NCBI GenBank assembly: GCA_030632885.1
Contig: DAOVTW010000008.1
Span: 11,975 to 75,974 of the forward strand
Length of the DNA: 64,000 bases
Direction: 5' to 3'
Source: JAIOSM01 sp023143455
Lineage (GTDB): Bacteria; Desulfobacterota; Desulfobacteria; Desulfobacterales; Desulfobacteraceae
The notes beneath the pieces are model-generated. The model was given only the letters and a program-made list of their open reading frames with translations, was not told where the DNA came from and ran no database searches. A program made the position numbers and the translations under genes. Shown here piece after piece: positions 54,465 through 63,850 of the stretch. Position 1 is the first letter of the stretch, and every line of letters starts with the position of its first letter.

Positions 54465-55316
54465 ATGGCAAAGAAAAAATCAATTCATGACTTTATTAAA
54501 ATGAAAAAAGCTGGGGAAAAAGTGACATGGCTCACATCCTATGATTTTCCAACTGCACAGTTTGCAGAAGAATCAGGTATGGATATGATTCTCATAGGAG
54601 ATTCTTTAGGCATGTGTGTGTATGGTTATAAAGGAACTGTGCCTGTGACCATGGATCAATGTATTGTTCATTGTGAAGCTGTACGCCGTGGCGCACCCGA
54701 TACTTTTATTGTTGGTGATATGCCTTTTATGAGTTATCAGATAACAGATTCAGATGCAGTTTACAATGCAGGCAGGTTTTTAAAAGAAGCTGACGTGGAT
54801 GCTATTAAACTCGAAGGCGGTACACGAGTCGCATCAAGAATTAAGGCAATAACAGAGGCAGGTATTCTTGTGATAGGTCATATCGGACTAACCCCTCAGA
54901 GTTCAGGAGCTCTTGGTGGACATAAAGCGCAAGGGCGAACTGTTGAAGATGCAAAAATGGTTGTTGAAGACGCTTTTGCGGTTCAGGAAGCAGGTGCTCA
55001 AATGTTGTTGATTGAAGCAGTACCTCCAGAAGTTGCAGGTTATATTGCGAAAAAGCTCACTATTCCTGTTTACTCAATAGGTGCAGGTGTTGAATGTGAT
55101 GGGCAATTACTTATTGTCAGTGATCTTATTGGTCAGTTTCAGGCATTTACACCAAAGTTTGTAAAAAAATATTGCGATGTTGCTTCAATGATTAAAAAGG
55201 CCATGAAAAAATATTGCGATGAAGTAAGATCAGGTAAATTTCCTCAAGAAGAACATTGTTACCCTATGAAACAGGGTGAAAAAGAAAAGTTTTTTATTGA
55301 AATGTCAAAAATTTAA
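54465..55316 (+). CDS. panB: 3-methyl-2-oxobutanoate hydroxymethyltransferase
   Basis: PanB makes ketopantoate from 2-oxoisovalerate and 5,10-methylene-THF, the first step to pantothenate and CoA. The 283 residues contain TWLTSYDFPTAQFAEESGMD, LIGDSLGMCVYGY, DAIKLEGGTR, GHIGLTPQS, LIEAVPPEVA and VYSIGAGVECDGQ, the family's metal and substrate motifs. The length is slightly above the usual ~265. panC and panD are not adjacent. It is followed by the unknown gene 16 bases later. Confidence 0.95.
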   Translation: MAKKKSIHDFIKMKKAGEKVTWLTSYDFPTAQFAEESGMDMILIGDSLGMCVYGYKGTVPVTMDQCIVHCEAVRRGAPDTFIVGDMPFMSYQITDSDAVYNAGRFLKEADVDAIKLEGGTRVASRIKAITEAGILVIGHIGLTPQSSGALGGHKAQGRTVEDAKMVVEDAFAVQEAGAQMLLIEAVPPEVAGYIAKKLTIPVYSIGAGVECDGQLLIVSDLIGQFQAFTPKFVKKYCDVASMIKKAMKKYCDEVRSGKFPQEEHCYPMKQGEKEKFFIEMSKI

Positions 55317-55332
55317 ATAAAAGGAGTCCCTA

Positions 55333-56586
55333 ATGTTGGACAATAAAGATCTTCTAAAAATTTCAGCTAAGGATATTGATATTGTAAATCAGATACTTAC
55401 AAATACTGATAATAAGCTTGTAAAGGATCTTACAAATTTGATTGAAAAGTTTGGTGGCGCAGATGCAATTAATGAAAAAGCAAAACAGGCAAAAAAGCCT
55501 GATGTGCTTATGCAGCAACTGAAAGATATGAAATCACCTTATGTGGCTGATTTAGAATGGCTTATGGAACAAAAAGATAACAAGGCATTTGTTTCTATGA
55601 ATGAGTATTGTGAAAATCTTGGTGTTGATTATGAAAAGATCGATAGCAAAAATGCAGTAACTCTTGAAATAAGTGCGCTTCAGTTTTTTCCCTGGCTTAT
55701 TTCCCAGGCAAAAAAAGCTATAAAAAACAAAGAACTTATGCCAGGCAGAATTATAAGGGTGCGTAATATGGTTGAGCAGACTCAGGATAATGGAGATATC
55801 CTTGCCACTGCTCTTGCAATGCAGATAATTGGTGCATCCTATGTGGAAGCATTGGATACAAGAGGAACTGATGGTAGCAATATCCACCTTGGAGGCGGAG
55901 AAACTATTACAGGTTATTTTGGTGGAATAGGTCAACCAAATGATCATGCTTTTAAGTGGGCTGAAGAATATTTGAACTATTATACAAAATACGGGATTCA
56001 ACAGGTGTTGAATATTAATTCAGGGACAGTACTTTTAGGATATTTAATGCATAGACTCGGAATAGATATAGAGTTTAAAATTTCAGTATATGTCGGCAAT
56101 GATAATCCTTATTTTATTTTTTGGACACTTATGACAGCAAGACTTTTTGCGAGAAATGACAATTCAACCCCTCTTGTTGGTTTTAATCTTTCAAATTCAG
56201 TAAATAATAACACTATAAGACAGGCAAATAAGCTCAGAGCAGACTTAGGTTTTGAAGATAAGGTAAGATTTGAACACCATATTACAGAGACTTATAAATC
56301 AATTGTTGTTCAACCTTATAATCGTAGAGATGAACTTGTAGAATTAGCAAAAGAAGTGCCAAATATATCAGCAAAACATGAAGGCGGAGAAATTGAAGTT
56401 GAAAAGACCCGGGAACATCCATCAGATATACTTGAGTATTTTATGAGTAAAAAAGATGTTATGGATAATAACCTTATGTCTCACCTTGAAACAAATTATT
56501 TAGATAAACATTATTCAGTGAATTTAACTGCAAAAGCATTGCTTAAGGCAAATATTGATGTCCTGGCAGCTCAAAATTTACATTAA
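55333..56586 (+). CDS. Conserved-looking protein of unknown function in the panB/dehydrogenase operon
   Basis: The 417-residue soluble protein has AAGGAG before its ATG. The N-terminal ~125 residues are helical and charged; the central part contains GDILATALAMQIIGASYVEALDTRGTDGSNIHLGGGETIT and FGGIGQPNDHAFKWAEE, rich in Gly and acidic residues, then VYVGNDNPYFIFWTLMTARLF and HHITETYKSIVVQPYNRRDEL. The blend of G-rich loops and conserved-looking D, E and H suggests an enzyme, possibly TIM-barrel-like, but I do not recognise it. Context (panB, GDH) hints at 2-oxoacid or amino-acid metabolism. Confidence 0.8.
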   Translation: MLDNKDLLKISAKDIDIVNQILTNTDNKLVKDLTNLIEKFGGADAINEKAKQAKKPDVLMQQLKDMKSPYVADLEWLMEQKDNKAFVSMNEYCENLGVDYEKIDSKNAVTLEISALQFFPWLISQAKKAIKNKELMPGRIIRVRNMVEQTQDNGDILATALAMQIIGASYVEALDTRGTDGSNIHLGGGETITGYFGGIGQPNDHAFKWAEEYLNYYTKYGIQQVLNINSGTVLLGYLMHRLGIDIEFKISVYVGNDNPYFIFWTLMTARLFARNDNSTPLVGFNLSNSVNNNTIRQANKLRADLGFEDKVRFEHHITETYKSIVVQPYNRRDELVELAKEVPNISAKHEGGEIEVEKTREHPSDILEYFMSKKDVMDNNLMSHLETNYLDKHYSVNLTAKALLKANIDVLAAQNLH

Positions 56587-56621
56587 GTTATGAGATTAGA
56601 CTATAAGGAAGGATTAAAAAG

Positions 56622-58502
56622 ATGATTCCCAAAATTATGCATGATTTTTTAAAAGATGTTTTGCCAAAAAATGTCTGGGAGAATCGTTTGAAAAAAAAAG
56701 AGGGCAGGGCGTTTATCGAGTTTGGCCCCCTTGATGTAGATAGCCTTTTGCAGCTTGGTGTAAAAGTTGATAAGTTAGGTCCAAGACTTGTTGCATGTAT
56801 GTGGGATGATAAAAGTCCTTTGGAAATAGGAGGCTATCTGGTGGTTGATAACCTTGCCATGGGTCAGCCATCCATGGGTGGAATCCGCATGCTTGAAGAT
56901 ATTAGCCCGTCTATTATACATAATCTCGCCCGAGGCATGACTCTAAAGAATGCAGCAGCTGATTTACCCTTTGGCGGTGGAAAATCCGGGATAGTATCAA
57001 AAAGCGATTTGCCACCTGGTGACCGTCTTGAAGTAATCAAAGGCTTTGCGCGTCTTATTGCAAGGTATACAGATATATATATTCCGGGACCTGATGTTGG
57101 AACCAATGATGCTGATATGAAAACCATTGCCATTGAGAATGGTTTAAACAATGCTGTTTCAAAACCTGCTGATATGGGTGGAAACAGAATTGATGAGTTA
57201 GGAGGGGCTGCAAATGGTGTTGTTGTCGCATCTCATGCTCTTCTTGAGCATCTTCCAAAATTAAAACAGCTGCCTCAATTTAAGGACATGGAAATACCTG
57301 ATAAAAATAAGATGGATGTTTTAATTCAGGGGTTTGGTGCTGTTGGTGCTCATGTTGCTAGAATTTTTGATGAATATGATCCTGACAACCGACCCATTAT
57401 TAAGGGGATAAGTGATGACAGGGGATATCTTTATTCTCCAGATTCATTGCCATGGGAAGAGCTTTTTAAGCGTTGGAAAGAAAAGGGGCGTGTTACTGAA
57501 GATTATTTTCGTGATAATATCCTTAATTCTGATAAGGATGACTTAAATAAGATAATTTTTTCAAATTCATATAATAATTTGTTGATGGAATCAGCTTTTT
57601 GTTTAGTCCCTGCATCTCCTGTGTTTAATTATCTTGATGTGGATGAAAGCACAAATCCATCTATGACTATTGATCGAATGGGAAAATGGAGAATAATTGT
57701 TGAAGGTGCAAATTCTTATTCCCCTAATCCTATGCGTAAAGCTGAACGAAGACGTATGGAACGAGCGGTATATCGTGATAATGGGACATTGATAGCAACT
57801 GATTATCTGGTCAATTCCGGTGGAGTAATTTATGCCGCCCATGAGCGTATTATACCGACGCCAGAGCATTTGTGGATCCCTGAAAAGCATTTTGGCAAAA
57901 CAGATGAGATACAAAAATGGCTTGATAAAAATAGCGATGAATTCATAGTTTTGGCAGAAAAACGACGTAAGGTAGCTGTTGAAAAACTTGAAAAAGTTAT
58001 TCGCCAGAACATGAAAGAACTTGTTGATGGATTGTGTGAAGATCATGACAGTCTGCCATGTGAAATATCTGAAAAGATAAGTATCAAGCGGATTGCTTCA
58101 AAAGAAAAATCCCGGAAAGTAAAAGATATAATGGAGAAATCGCCAAAGATTGATGTGAATCAGAGCTTAAAAGATGCTGCAAAGCTTCTTGTTGATTCAG
58201 ATAGTCCTATAGTTACTGTGGTTTCTCAAAAAGATAAACTCATTGGAATTGTTACTGAATGGGATATAACAAAAGCTGCGGCCCTTGGCACTGATCATAA
58301 CAACCCTTTAACGACAGTCATGACAGCTGATGTTATTACAATTGGACCTAATTGTACTATAATTGATTGCATAAGACGGCTGGAAAGATTTGAAATTTCT
58401 GCAATGCCTGTTGTTGAAGATAATAAAGTAGTTGGCGTTATAAGTGGTGATATACTTGCAAGGCGTACACTTTATCGCCTTTTACAGACATCTGAAAACT
58501 AG
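56622..58502 (+). CDS. Glu/Leu-type amino-acid dehydrogenase fused to a CBS-domain pair
   Basis: The protein has 626 residues. Residues ~40-480 are a Glu/Leu/Phe/Val dehydrogenase: GGIRMLEDIS, catalytic-Lys region LPFGGGKSGIV (family: GGAKGG), PGPDVGTNDADM, then the Rossmann VLIQGFGAVGAHVARIF and IVEGANSY. Residues ~500-620 hold two CBS motifs (KVKDIMEKSPKIDV...; LTTVMTADVITIGP...), which usually bind adenine nucleotides and regulate. The enzyme interconverts an amino acid and its 2-oxo acid; its substrate could be glutamate or a branched-chain type. It ends at a terminator and is the last gene of the Lrp-panB operon. Confidence 0.87.
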   Translation: MIPKIMHDFLKDVLPKNVWENRLKKKEGRAFIEFGPLDVDSLLQLGVKVDKLGPRLVACMWDDKSPLEIGGYLVVDNLAMGQPSMGGIRMLEDISPSIIHNLARGMTLKNAAADLPFGGGKSGIVSKSDLPPGDRLEVIKGFARLIARYTDIYIPGPDVGTNDADMKTIAIENGLNNAVSKPADMGGNRIDELGGAANGVVVASHALLEHLPKLKQLPQFKDMEIPDKNKMDVLIQGFGAVGAHVARIFDEYDPDNRPIIKGISDDRGYLYSPDSLPWEELFKRWKEKGRVTEDYFRDNILNSDKDDLNKIIFSNSYNNLLMESAFCLVPASPVFNYLDVDESTNPSMTIDRMGKWRIIVEGANSYSPNPMRKAERRRMERAVYRDNGTLIATDYLVNSGGVIYAAHERIIPTPEHLWIPEKHFGKTDEIQKWLDKNSDEFIVLAEKRRKVAVEKLEKVIRQNMKELVDGLCEDHDSLPCEISEKISIKRIASKEKSRKVKDIMEKSPKIDVNQSLKDAAKLLVDSDSPIVTVVSQKDKLIGIVTEWDITKAAALGTDHNNPLTTVMTADVITIGPNCTIIDCIRRLERFEISAMPVVEDNKVVGVISGDILARRTLYRLLQTSEN

Positions 58503-58510
58503 CTTTAAAA

Positions 58511-58549
58511 AAAGATGCCGATAAAAAATTTATTTTTACCGGCATCTTT
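58511..58549 (+). terminator. Rho-independent terminator after the dehydrogenase-CBS gene
   Basis: AAAGATGCCG (58511-58520) and CGGCATCTTT (58540-58549) are perfect arms around an AT-only loop. T/A-rich ends on both sides allow it to serve the convergent parvulin gene too. Confidence 0.9.
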
Positions 58550-58569
58550 ATAAAAATAATTACTAATTA

Positions 58570-58854
58570 TCAGTCATCTTTACGGCTTGTAATTTCAAGC
58601 ACATGAAAACCAAAATCAGTTTTAACAGGGCCATGTGCTTTTCCAAGTTCCTCATTAAATACAACCTGATCAAATTCAGGAACCATAGCACCTCTTCCGA
58701 ATTCTCCAAGGTCTCCACCTTGCTGCCCTGATGGGCATTTGGAATGCTTTTTTGCAAGTTCAGCAAAATCAGTTCCATTATTAATCTGTTCAATCAGATC
58801 ATTACACAATTTTTCATCATCAACTAAAATATGACGTGCGCTGGCTTTTGCCAT
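58570..58854 (-). CDS. Small parvulin-type peptidyl-prolyl isomerase
   Basis: The 94-residue protein is one PpiC/parvulin domain: ASARHILVDDEKLCNDL, FAELAKKHSKCPSGQQGGDLGEFGRG, MVPEFDQVVF and PVKTDFGFHVLEI. It is the size of E. coli PpiC. There is no signal peptide; it is cytoplasmic. AAGGAG precedes the ATG. Confidence 0.94.
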   Translation of the reverse strand: MAKASARHILVDDEKLCNDLIEQINNGTDFAELAKKHSKCPSGQQGGDLGEFGRGAMVPEFDQVVFNEELGKAHGPVKTDFGFHVLEITSRKDD

Positions 58855-58957
58855 GATAATAAACTCCTTAAAATATTAATTAATAAATAATTCAACAATA
58901 TTAAACATATAAATCTAAATAAACAGACTGATAAATATCATAAAATTAATCTCTATA

Positions 58958-61519
58958 CTATTGATATTTTTTCCTCAATGTTCTGCATGCTACTTTTTTC
59001 CCATAGCCTAATCTGAACAGCATAATATGGGATTCATTATTGTCTGTCCCGAATAAAGATTCATATAATGGCCAAACCTTTCCTAAAAGCTGTTGGTGCT
59101 TTAGACTAAAATCATTTTTCCCACCAAGCTCCCATCTTTGTCTAAATAGGGTAATAGCTGTCATTGGCTGAAAGGAGAGCCCGAGTAGTGTGCAGGTTAG
59201 CCATAATCTTTCAAGAGCTTGCCCTCCAATGATTAAATCATTATTAGATTTACCGTTAATTTTCAGTAGACCCACAGCAGACGCCTGCCTGATACTTTTC
59301 CCAGCCATTTGAGAAATCATTTTCCCCATACCAATTTTATTTACTAAATTCATTATAGCCCAGGGGGAACAGCCTTTCAGGAATAGTTCTCCACCAGACC
59401 CGGCTTCTAGATTCTTTAGAGGGAAACCATCCATTTTAAGCAGGGCTTCTTTATCTGTAAAGCGGATCATTTTCATAAGGTGCTCATGTAAATCTTTTCG
59501 TTCAGCTCTGATTTTATCAACTTCGTATACCATCTCAGAAACTTTGTTAATATCTTCTCTTTTTGTAATAAGAATAAGACTGCTTTCTTTAAAAGGCATC
59601 AGGCATTTTTTGACCTGATTAAGATTCCCTTGTTCTATGGGCTGTTTGTTAAATTTTGTTCTGTTGGTATGCCTTTCCCAGATAAAACGTTGAAGAGAAT
59701 CTTCTTCTTTTTCGCAAAAAGAAAGATTTATATTGGCAATATGATCAAGTTGATTTTCGTTAGGTAGATATTCTACTTTGCCTGAGATTCCATATCTGGA
59801 TGCAGCCAAAAGTATATTCTCAATTGCTGCACCACAGGCGATATGCGAAGCTGTCTGATTCACATTGAAAAAAGAGCCATCAGCTAAAGGGTCGAGAAAA
59901 ATTTTTATATCGTTTTCGCTATAATCAAAACTCCATGGCTGGCAATTGTCTCCTGATGGCGCCTTGCATCCTGCATTTATCAGATATTTGATTATATCTT
60001 CAGGGATGTTTTTATTGTCCGACATGACCTTTGGGGAATCAGGGGAAATATCTTCAAGTTTATTTTTTTGTAGTCTGTTTTTTATTATTGTAGCTTTTAT
60101 TCTTTGAAGAGGATGTTTGTTTCCTTTTGTGAGATAACCTTGATGAAATTTTCTGGTAAAAAGATCATATTGAAAATAGTGCGGGACTGGTTTGACCCCC
60201 TTTTTTTTTAATAGTATCCTGACAGTCTCGGTGGCAACAACTGCACTGCAGAATTGACAGGCTGCCCCCAGAGAAGGACCTTTGCGCGTTCTCATGCTGA
60301 TGGAATCAGGATCAATATAATCTGCCTGGGATGCTTTTGGTGCAAGACCTATAAAAAACCGGATAAGTTTTTCTTCAAGTTCCAGGCTGTCATGTATATT
60401 AAAATATTGATCAAAAGTCATTCCTATATCAGGCATAAAAATGAGCATGGCAGTGCTGAATCCCAAAGGACCAGCTGTGATTACCGGTATTTTTTTCTCA
60501 TAGGCTTTTTTGAATATTAACCTGCGTATATCAAAATTAAAAAAATCCATCCCATCTGCTACAAGATCAACATCATCTAAAAAATCATCTATATTCTTTT
60601 CTGACACACCTTCAGGGAAACAATTAATATCTAAATATGGATTAATATCTTTGGCTTCTTTATACATGACATCAATCTTAGCCTGTCCAAAACCACTGGT
60701 TTTAGCACCGTATTGGCGGTTGAAATTAACCGGCTCAAACTTGTCAAAATCGGCAATATTGAAATTGGTAATACCGGTTCTGGCAAGGGTTACAAGATGC
60801 TGCCCCCCCACACCACCCAGGCCTGGGATGGCAACTCTATACCCCATGAGCTTATTCTGTTCAGAAAGAGAAAAAATACCTATATTCCTCGATAATGCTT
60901 CTTCGAGAAAATGATATTTCCCTTGGAATCCAAGTTTGTTTGTTTGGGGTTCCGAGCTTTTTTTTTCAGACGAGCCTTCGTTTGATTGATTAATCATATC
61001 GCTAATGGTAGCGTGTATCGGCATCATTTCAATATTTCGCTCTTTGTCTAAGAATTTGGGACCTATTTTTTCAACTTTAAAAGAATGATGTAGCAGGCCA
61101 TATGCTGGGGGGTGGATAACTGCTAACATATGCTTGAACCCTTTTTTTTGAGCATAGAACAGCGTATGTCTGAAAAGAGACTTGATCAGCCCTGTTTTAT
61201 GCCTGTAAGGTTTGGTGCAGCACATCCATCCAAGAGTTATGCATGATCCCGTTAATTTTTTTTTAAGATTTGCAATGGCTGGATACTTGTCAACTGGCAA
61301 ACCAGCCTGGCTATCCATAATAAGACGAACAGAAGCAATAATTTCACCATTAAATATGGCAACAAAATTGGCTGTTTCTTCAAAACTGTCATACTGATCT
61401 ACAATGTGATCCAGGGAATATGGAAAACGAGCCTCCTCATCAACAAATACTTTTTTCCTGAGACTGTAAACCTCTAATTTCTCCAATGCTGTTGCAACCT
61501 GCTTAAATTGAATGTCCAT
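58958..61519 (-). CDS. GNAT-like acyltransferase :: E1/ThiF domain :: nitroreductase fusion
   Basis: The protein has 853 residues. Residues 1-170 resemble a GNAT/autoinducer-synthase-like acyltransferase (SLRKKVFVDEE, FVAIFNGEIIASVRLI, MLAVIHPPAYGLLHHSF). Residues 226-455 form a UBA/ThiF adenylation domain: GLGGVGG (233-239), DFD (257-259), NRQ (267-269) and a single CxxC (C421, C424). From 505 on a nitroreductase follows (APSGDNCQPWSF at 520-531, ACGAAIENILLAA). The ThiF plus nitroreductase pair is the Rv1355c/MoeY-like arrangement; the fused acyltransferase is extra. Reaction and substrate unknown. AAGGAG precedes the ATG. Confidence 0.82.
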   Translation of the reverse strand: MDIQFKQVATALEKLEVYSLRKKVFVDEEARFPYSLDHIVDQYDSFEETANFVAIFNGEIIASVRLIMDSQAGLPVDKYPAIANLKKKLTGSCITLGWMCCTKPYRHKTGLIKSLFRHTLFYAQKKGFKHMLAVIHPPAYGLLHHSFKVEKIGPKFLDKERNIEMMPIHATISDMINQSNEGSSEKKSSEPQTNKLGFQGKYHFLEEALSRNIGIFSLSEQNKLMGYRVAIPGLGGVGGQHLVTLARTGITNFNIADFDKFEPVNFNRQYGAKTSGFGQAKIDVMYKEAKDINPYLDINCFPEGVSEKNIDDFLDDVDLVADGMDFFNFDIRRLIFKKAYEKKIPVITAGPLGFSTAMLIFMPDIGMTFDQYFNIHDSLELEEKLIRFFIGLAPKASQADYIDPDSISMRTRKGPSLGAACQFCSAVVATETVRILLKKKGVKPVPHYFQYDLFTRKFHQGYLTKGNKHPLQRIKATIIKNRLQKNKLEDISPDSPKVMSDNKNIPEDIIKYLINAGCKAPSGDNCQPWSFDYSENDIKIFLDPLADGSFFNVNQTASHIACGAAIENILLAASRYGISGKVEYLPNENQLDHIANINLSFCEKEEDSLQRFIWERHTNRTKFNKQPIEQGNLNQVKKCLMPFKESSLILITKREDINKVSEMVYEVDKIRAERKDLHEHLMKMIRFTDKEALLKMDGFPLKNLEAGSGGELFLKGCSPWAIMNLVNKIGMGKMISQMAGKSIRQASAVGLLKINGKSNNDLIIGGQALERLWLTCTLLGLSFQPMTAITLFRQRWELGGKNDFSLKHQQLLGKVWPLYESLFGTDNNESHIMLFRLGYGKKVACRTLRKKYQ

Positions 61520-61683
61520 ACTTTTTTCTCCTTGCTTTTGGTGGTTAGTAATAGTTAGCCCGTTGCTAAAAATATCTAAACATTATAGTAAAAGACCACC
61601 ATTGGATAGAACATGGCAAGGTAAAAAAAATTTGAATTTTTAAAAAAGATATTGAAATTTAAAAGGTATAATGAATGGTGTTA

Positions 61684-63528
61684 TTAGAGAAAAGTTAGCC
61701 GGTTTTGTTTTGAGGTTTCTAAGGCATTCTTCACAGCAAGTCCCATTTGTTCAATAGTATAAGGTTTTTTTACATATTCTCCTGCACCAAGATCTTGAGC
61801 TTTTTTAACTCTATCAGTTTGAGAAAATCCACTTGCAATAATAGAATTTTGTTCTGGGTGTGTTTCTAAAATTTGTTTATATGTTTCACATCCATCAATG
61901 CCGGAACCCATTATCATATCTAAAATTAGAAGGTTTGGTGAATTATTGTACATATATTCGATAGCCTTTTCTCCACTTTCTACCGATGTAACAGAATAAT
62001 TGAGCTTACTTAGTATATCAGTTGCCAATTCGCGTTGTCTTTTTTCATCATCTACAATCAGAATTGATTCTTTGTTCCCCATGTATTCATCTATTGACAG
62101 GGGTTTTATTTTTTCTTCTTTTTCTTTTTTAGTTATAGGGAGATAAAGTGTAAATGTTGTTCCAAAATTTTCTGTGCTTTGAACTTCTATATGCCCTCTA
62201 TGATCCTTTATACTTCCCCACACAACAGCCATACCCAATCCTGTCCCACTTCGCCCCATTTTCTTTTTAGTGTAAAAAGGTTCAAATATTTTCTCAATAT
62301 CCTTTTGAGCAATACCTGTTCCACTATCTGAGACTAAAAGAATTGCATACTCCCCTTTTTTAAAAGAATCATATCCTTTTATAGGGTTTTCAATATATAG
62401 GCTCTGTGTCGTAATTTTAATTTGCCCACCTTCTGGCATTGCCTCTGCAGCATTATTGACAAGGTTCATAATAACATTGAACATATGTACTTCGGAGCCG
62501 ATGATGTTGGTTAAATTCCTATCAAGGTTAACTGAAATTATTAAACCAGGATGAAACGATTTCATTTTCTCACATTCCGGCGACTTAATATAATCTTCTA
62601 TTATTCCGTTTATATTTATAATATCAGTAGCAACGACCCCTCTTCGTGCCATGGTCAAAAGATCCGCTACAATAGCAGCAGCTTTTTGTCCGGATTCCTG
62701 AATACTTAAAATCGGTTCGATTAAAGGGCTGTTCTCGGGGAGATCCATCAATATCAGACCCGGATAGCCCACCTGGGCAGTTAAAACATTGTTAAGATCA
62801 TGGGCAACGCCACCAGCCAAGGTGCCAATGGCTTCCATTTTTTGGGATTGATGAAGTTTGATTAATAGTTTATGGTTATTTTTTTCAGCCTGGGTTCGTA
62901 TTTTTATTTCTTCTTTTAACTTTGTTCCAACTTCTTTTTCCTGAAGAAACATCTTAGTAACCTGATTGATGAGCACTGATACGGAAATCGCTGCAATGAC
63001 ATTAACACAGATGAAATTTACACCAATGACAATCCACAAATTTGATGCATTTGTCAGCATTTCCATCCATGCGAAAGCATGCAGGTAGACAAAAATGCTT
63101 AAAATTGACCATGTCAGAATATTAACACATAGGGAAATCAGTACAGGACGGATTCCTAAAAGGACGCTTGTCATAATGGAGAACATCAACAGCCATAATG
63201 GTCCTGCTCCTGCCGGACCCACCGCAATCAGTAGCCCTAAACCCAGAAAATAAAATAATATTAACATACCCAGAGATTTTTTTAAGAAAGACAATTTTTT
63301 AAACAGGAGAAACCAGATAAATCCAATAACTATGGTATCAAGAACAATAATGCTGTGTAATTCCTCTTCTATTGCAAAATAGATACTGGGCAAGTATGCT
63401 ATAGATGCAAATATGGCAAAACTCAACAACAGGTAATGCAAAAGGTATTGACGAAAAGAACCAATGCCTTTCTCTTTTGAATCTGTTGGTGGTAGAAAAA
63501 TTGATATTAGTTTATTTTTAATTTTCAT
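61684..63528 (-). CDS. Hybrid histidine kinase with C-terminal receiver
   Basis: The 614-residue protein has a membrane N-terminus with about six helices (28-190) and no obvious periplasmic sensor, a short coiled coil, the H box at H243 (GGVAHDLNNVL), the N box NLVNNAAEAMPEGG, and DSGTGIAQKDIEKIFEPF and GTGLGMAVV ATP-lid motifs. The receiver (489-614) has phosphoacceptor D537. A membrane-stimulus sensor that passes phosphate internally and to an outside partner is likely. No response regulator is adjacent. Confidence 0.92.
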   Translation of the reverse strand: MKIKNKLISIFLPPTDSKEKGIGSFRQYLLHYLLLSFAIFASIAYLPSIYFAIEEELHSIIVLDTIVIGFIWFLLFKKLSFLKKSLGMLILFYFLGLGLLIAVGPAGAGPLWLLMFSIMTSVLLGIRPVLISLCVNILTWSILSIFVYLHAFAWMEMLTNASNLWIVIGVNFICVNVIAAISVSVLINQVTKMFLQEKEVGTKLKEEIKIRTQAEKNNHKLLIKLHQSQKMEAIGTLAGGVAHDLNNVLTAQVGYPGLILMDLPENSPLIEPILSIQESGQKAAAIVADLLTMARRGVVATDIININGIIEDYIKSPECEKMKSFHPGLIISVNLDRNLTNIIGSEVHMFNVIMNLVNNAAEAMPEGGQIKITTQSLYIENPIKGYDSFKKGEYAILLVSDSGTGIAQKDIEKIFEPFYTKKKMGRSGTGLGMAVVWGSIKDHRGHIEVQSTENFGTTFTLYLPITKKEKEEKIKPLSIDEYMGNKESILIVDDEKRQRELATDILSKLNYSVTSVESGEKAIEYMYNNSPNLLILDMIMGSGIDGCETYKQILETHPEQNSIIASGFSQTDRVKKAQDLGAGEYVKKPYTIEQMGLAVKNALETSKQNRLTFL

Positions 63529-63681
63529 TGATACCTCTTTTGCGAATTCTTCTTATACTATAGGAAATCGTTTCCGTTTTCAATAGGAGTGCAATAATAA
63601 TTTCATTATTGACAAATTTTTTTTAATGTCTAAATTAATTGTCACGATTGAATGTGAGAAATTTTAAAGAGGTATAAGCTA

Positions 63682-63750
63682 ATGAAAGAGAATGCAGAGT
63701 CCTTTAAAGACCTTGGACATGTGTTTAGCTTTAGAGTACCTTTAAGCTGA
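63682..63750 (+). CDS. Possible 22-residue ORF or gene remnant
   Basis: ATG 63682 with AAAGAGGT eight bases upstream encodes 22 residues (KENAESFKDLGHVFSFRV...) and stops at TGA 63748. It may be a small protein or the start of a lost gene. Upstream bases 63529-63681 show no other feature. Confidence 0.25.
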   Translation: MKENAESFKDLGHVFSFRVPLS

Positions 63751-63850
63751 TATGGTTGACACTTGTCAATAGAGAATATTAATCCCTGCTTCTTTTTTTT
63801 AACCGTTAAAATCTAAGAAGATCTTACTTCTTTTTTAATTTTATTGTTAG

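Noticed and set aside
55552..56001. 149-codon open frame antisense to the unknown operon gene
   Set aside because: The plus-strand frame has a ribosome site and operon spacing; the antisense has neither.
57603..58046. 147-codon open frame antisense to the dehydrogenase
   Set aside because: It is a shadow of a well-supported coding frame and resembles no protein.
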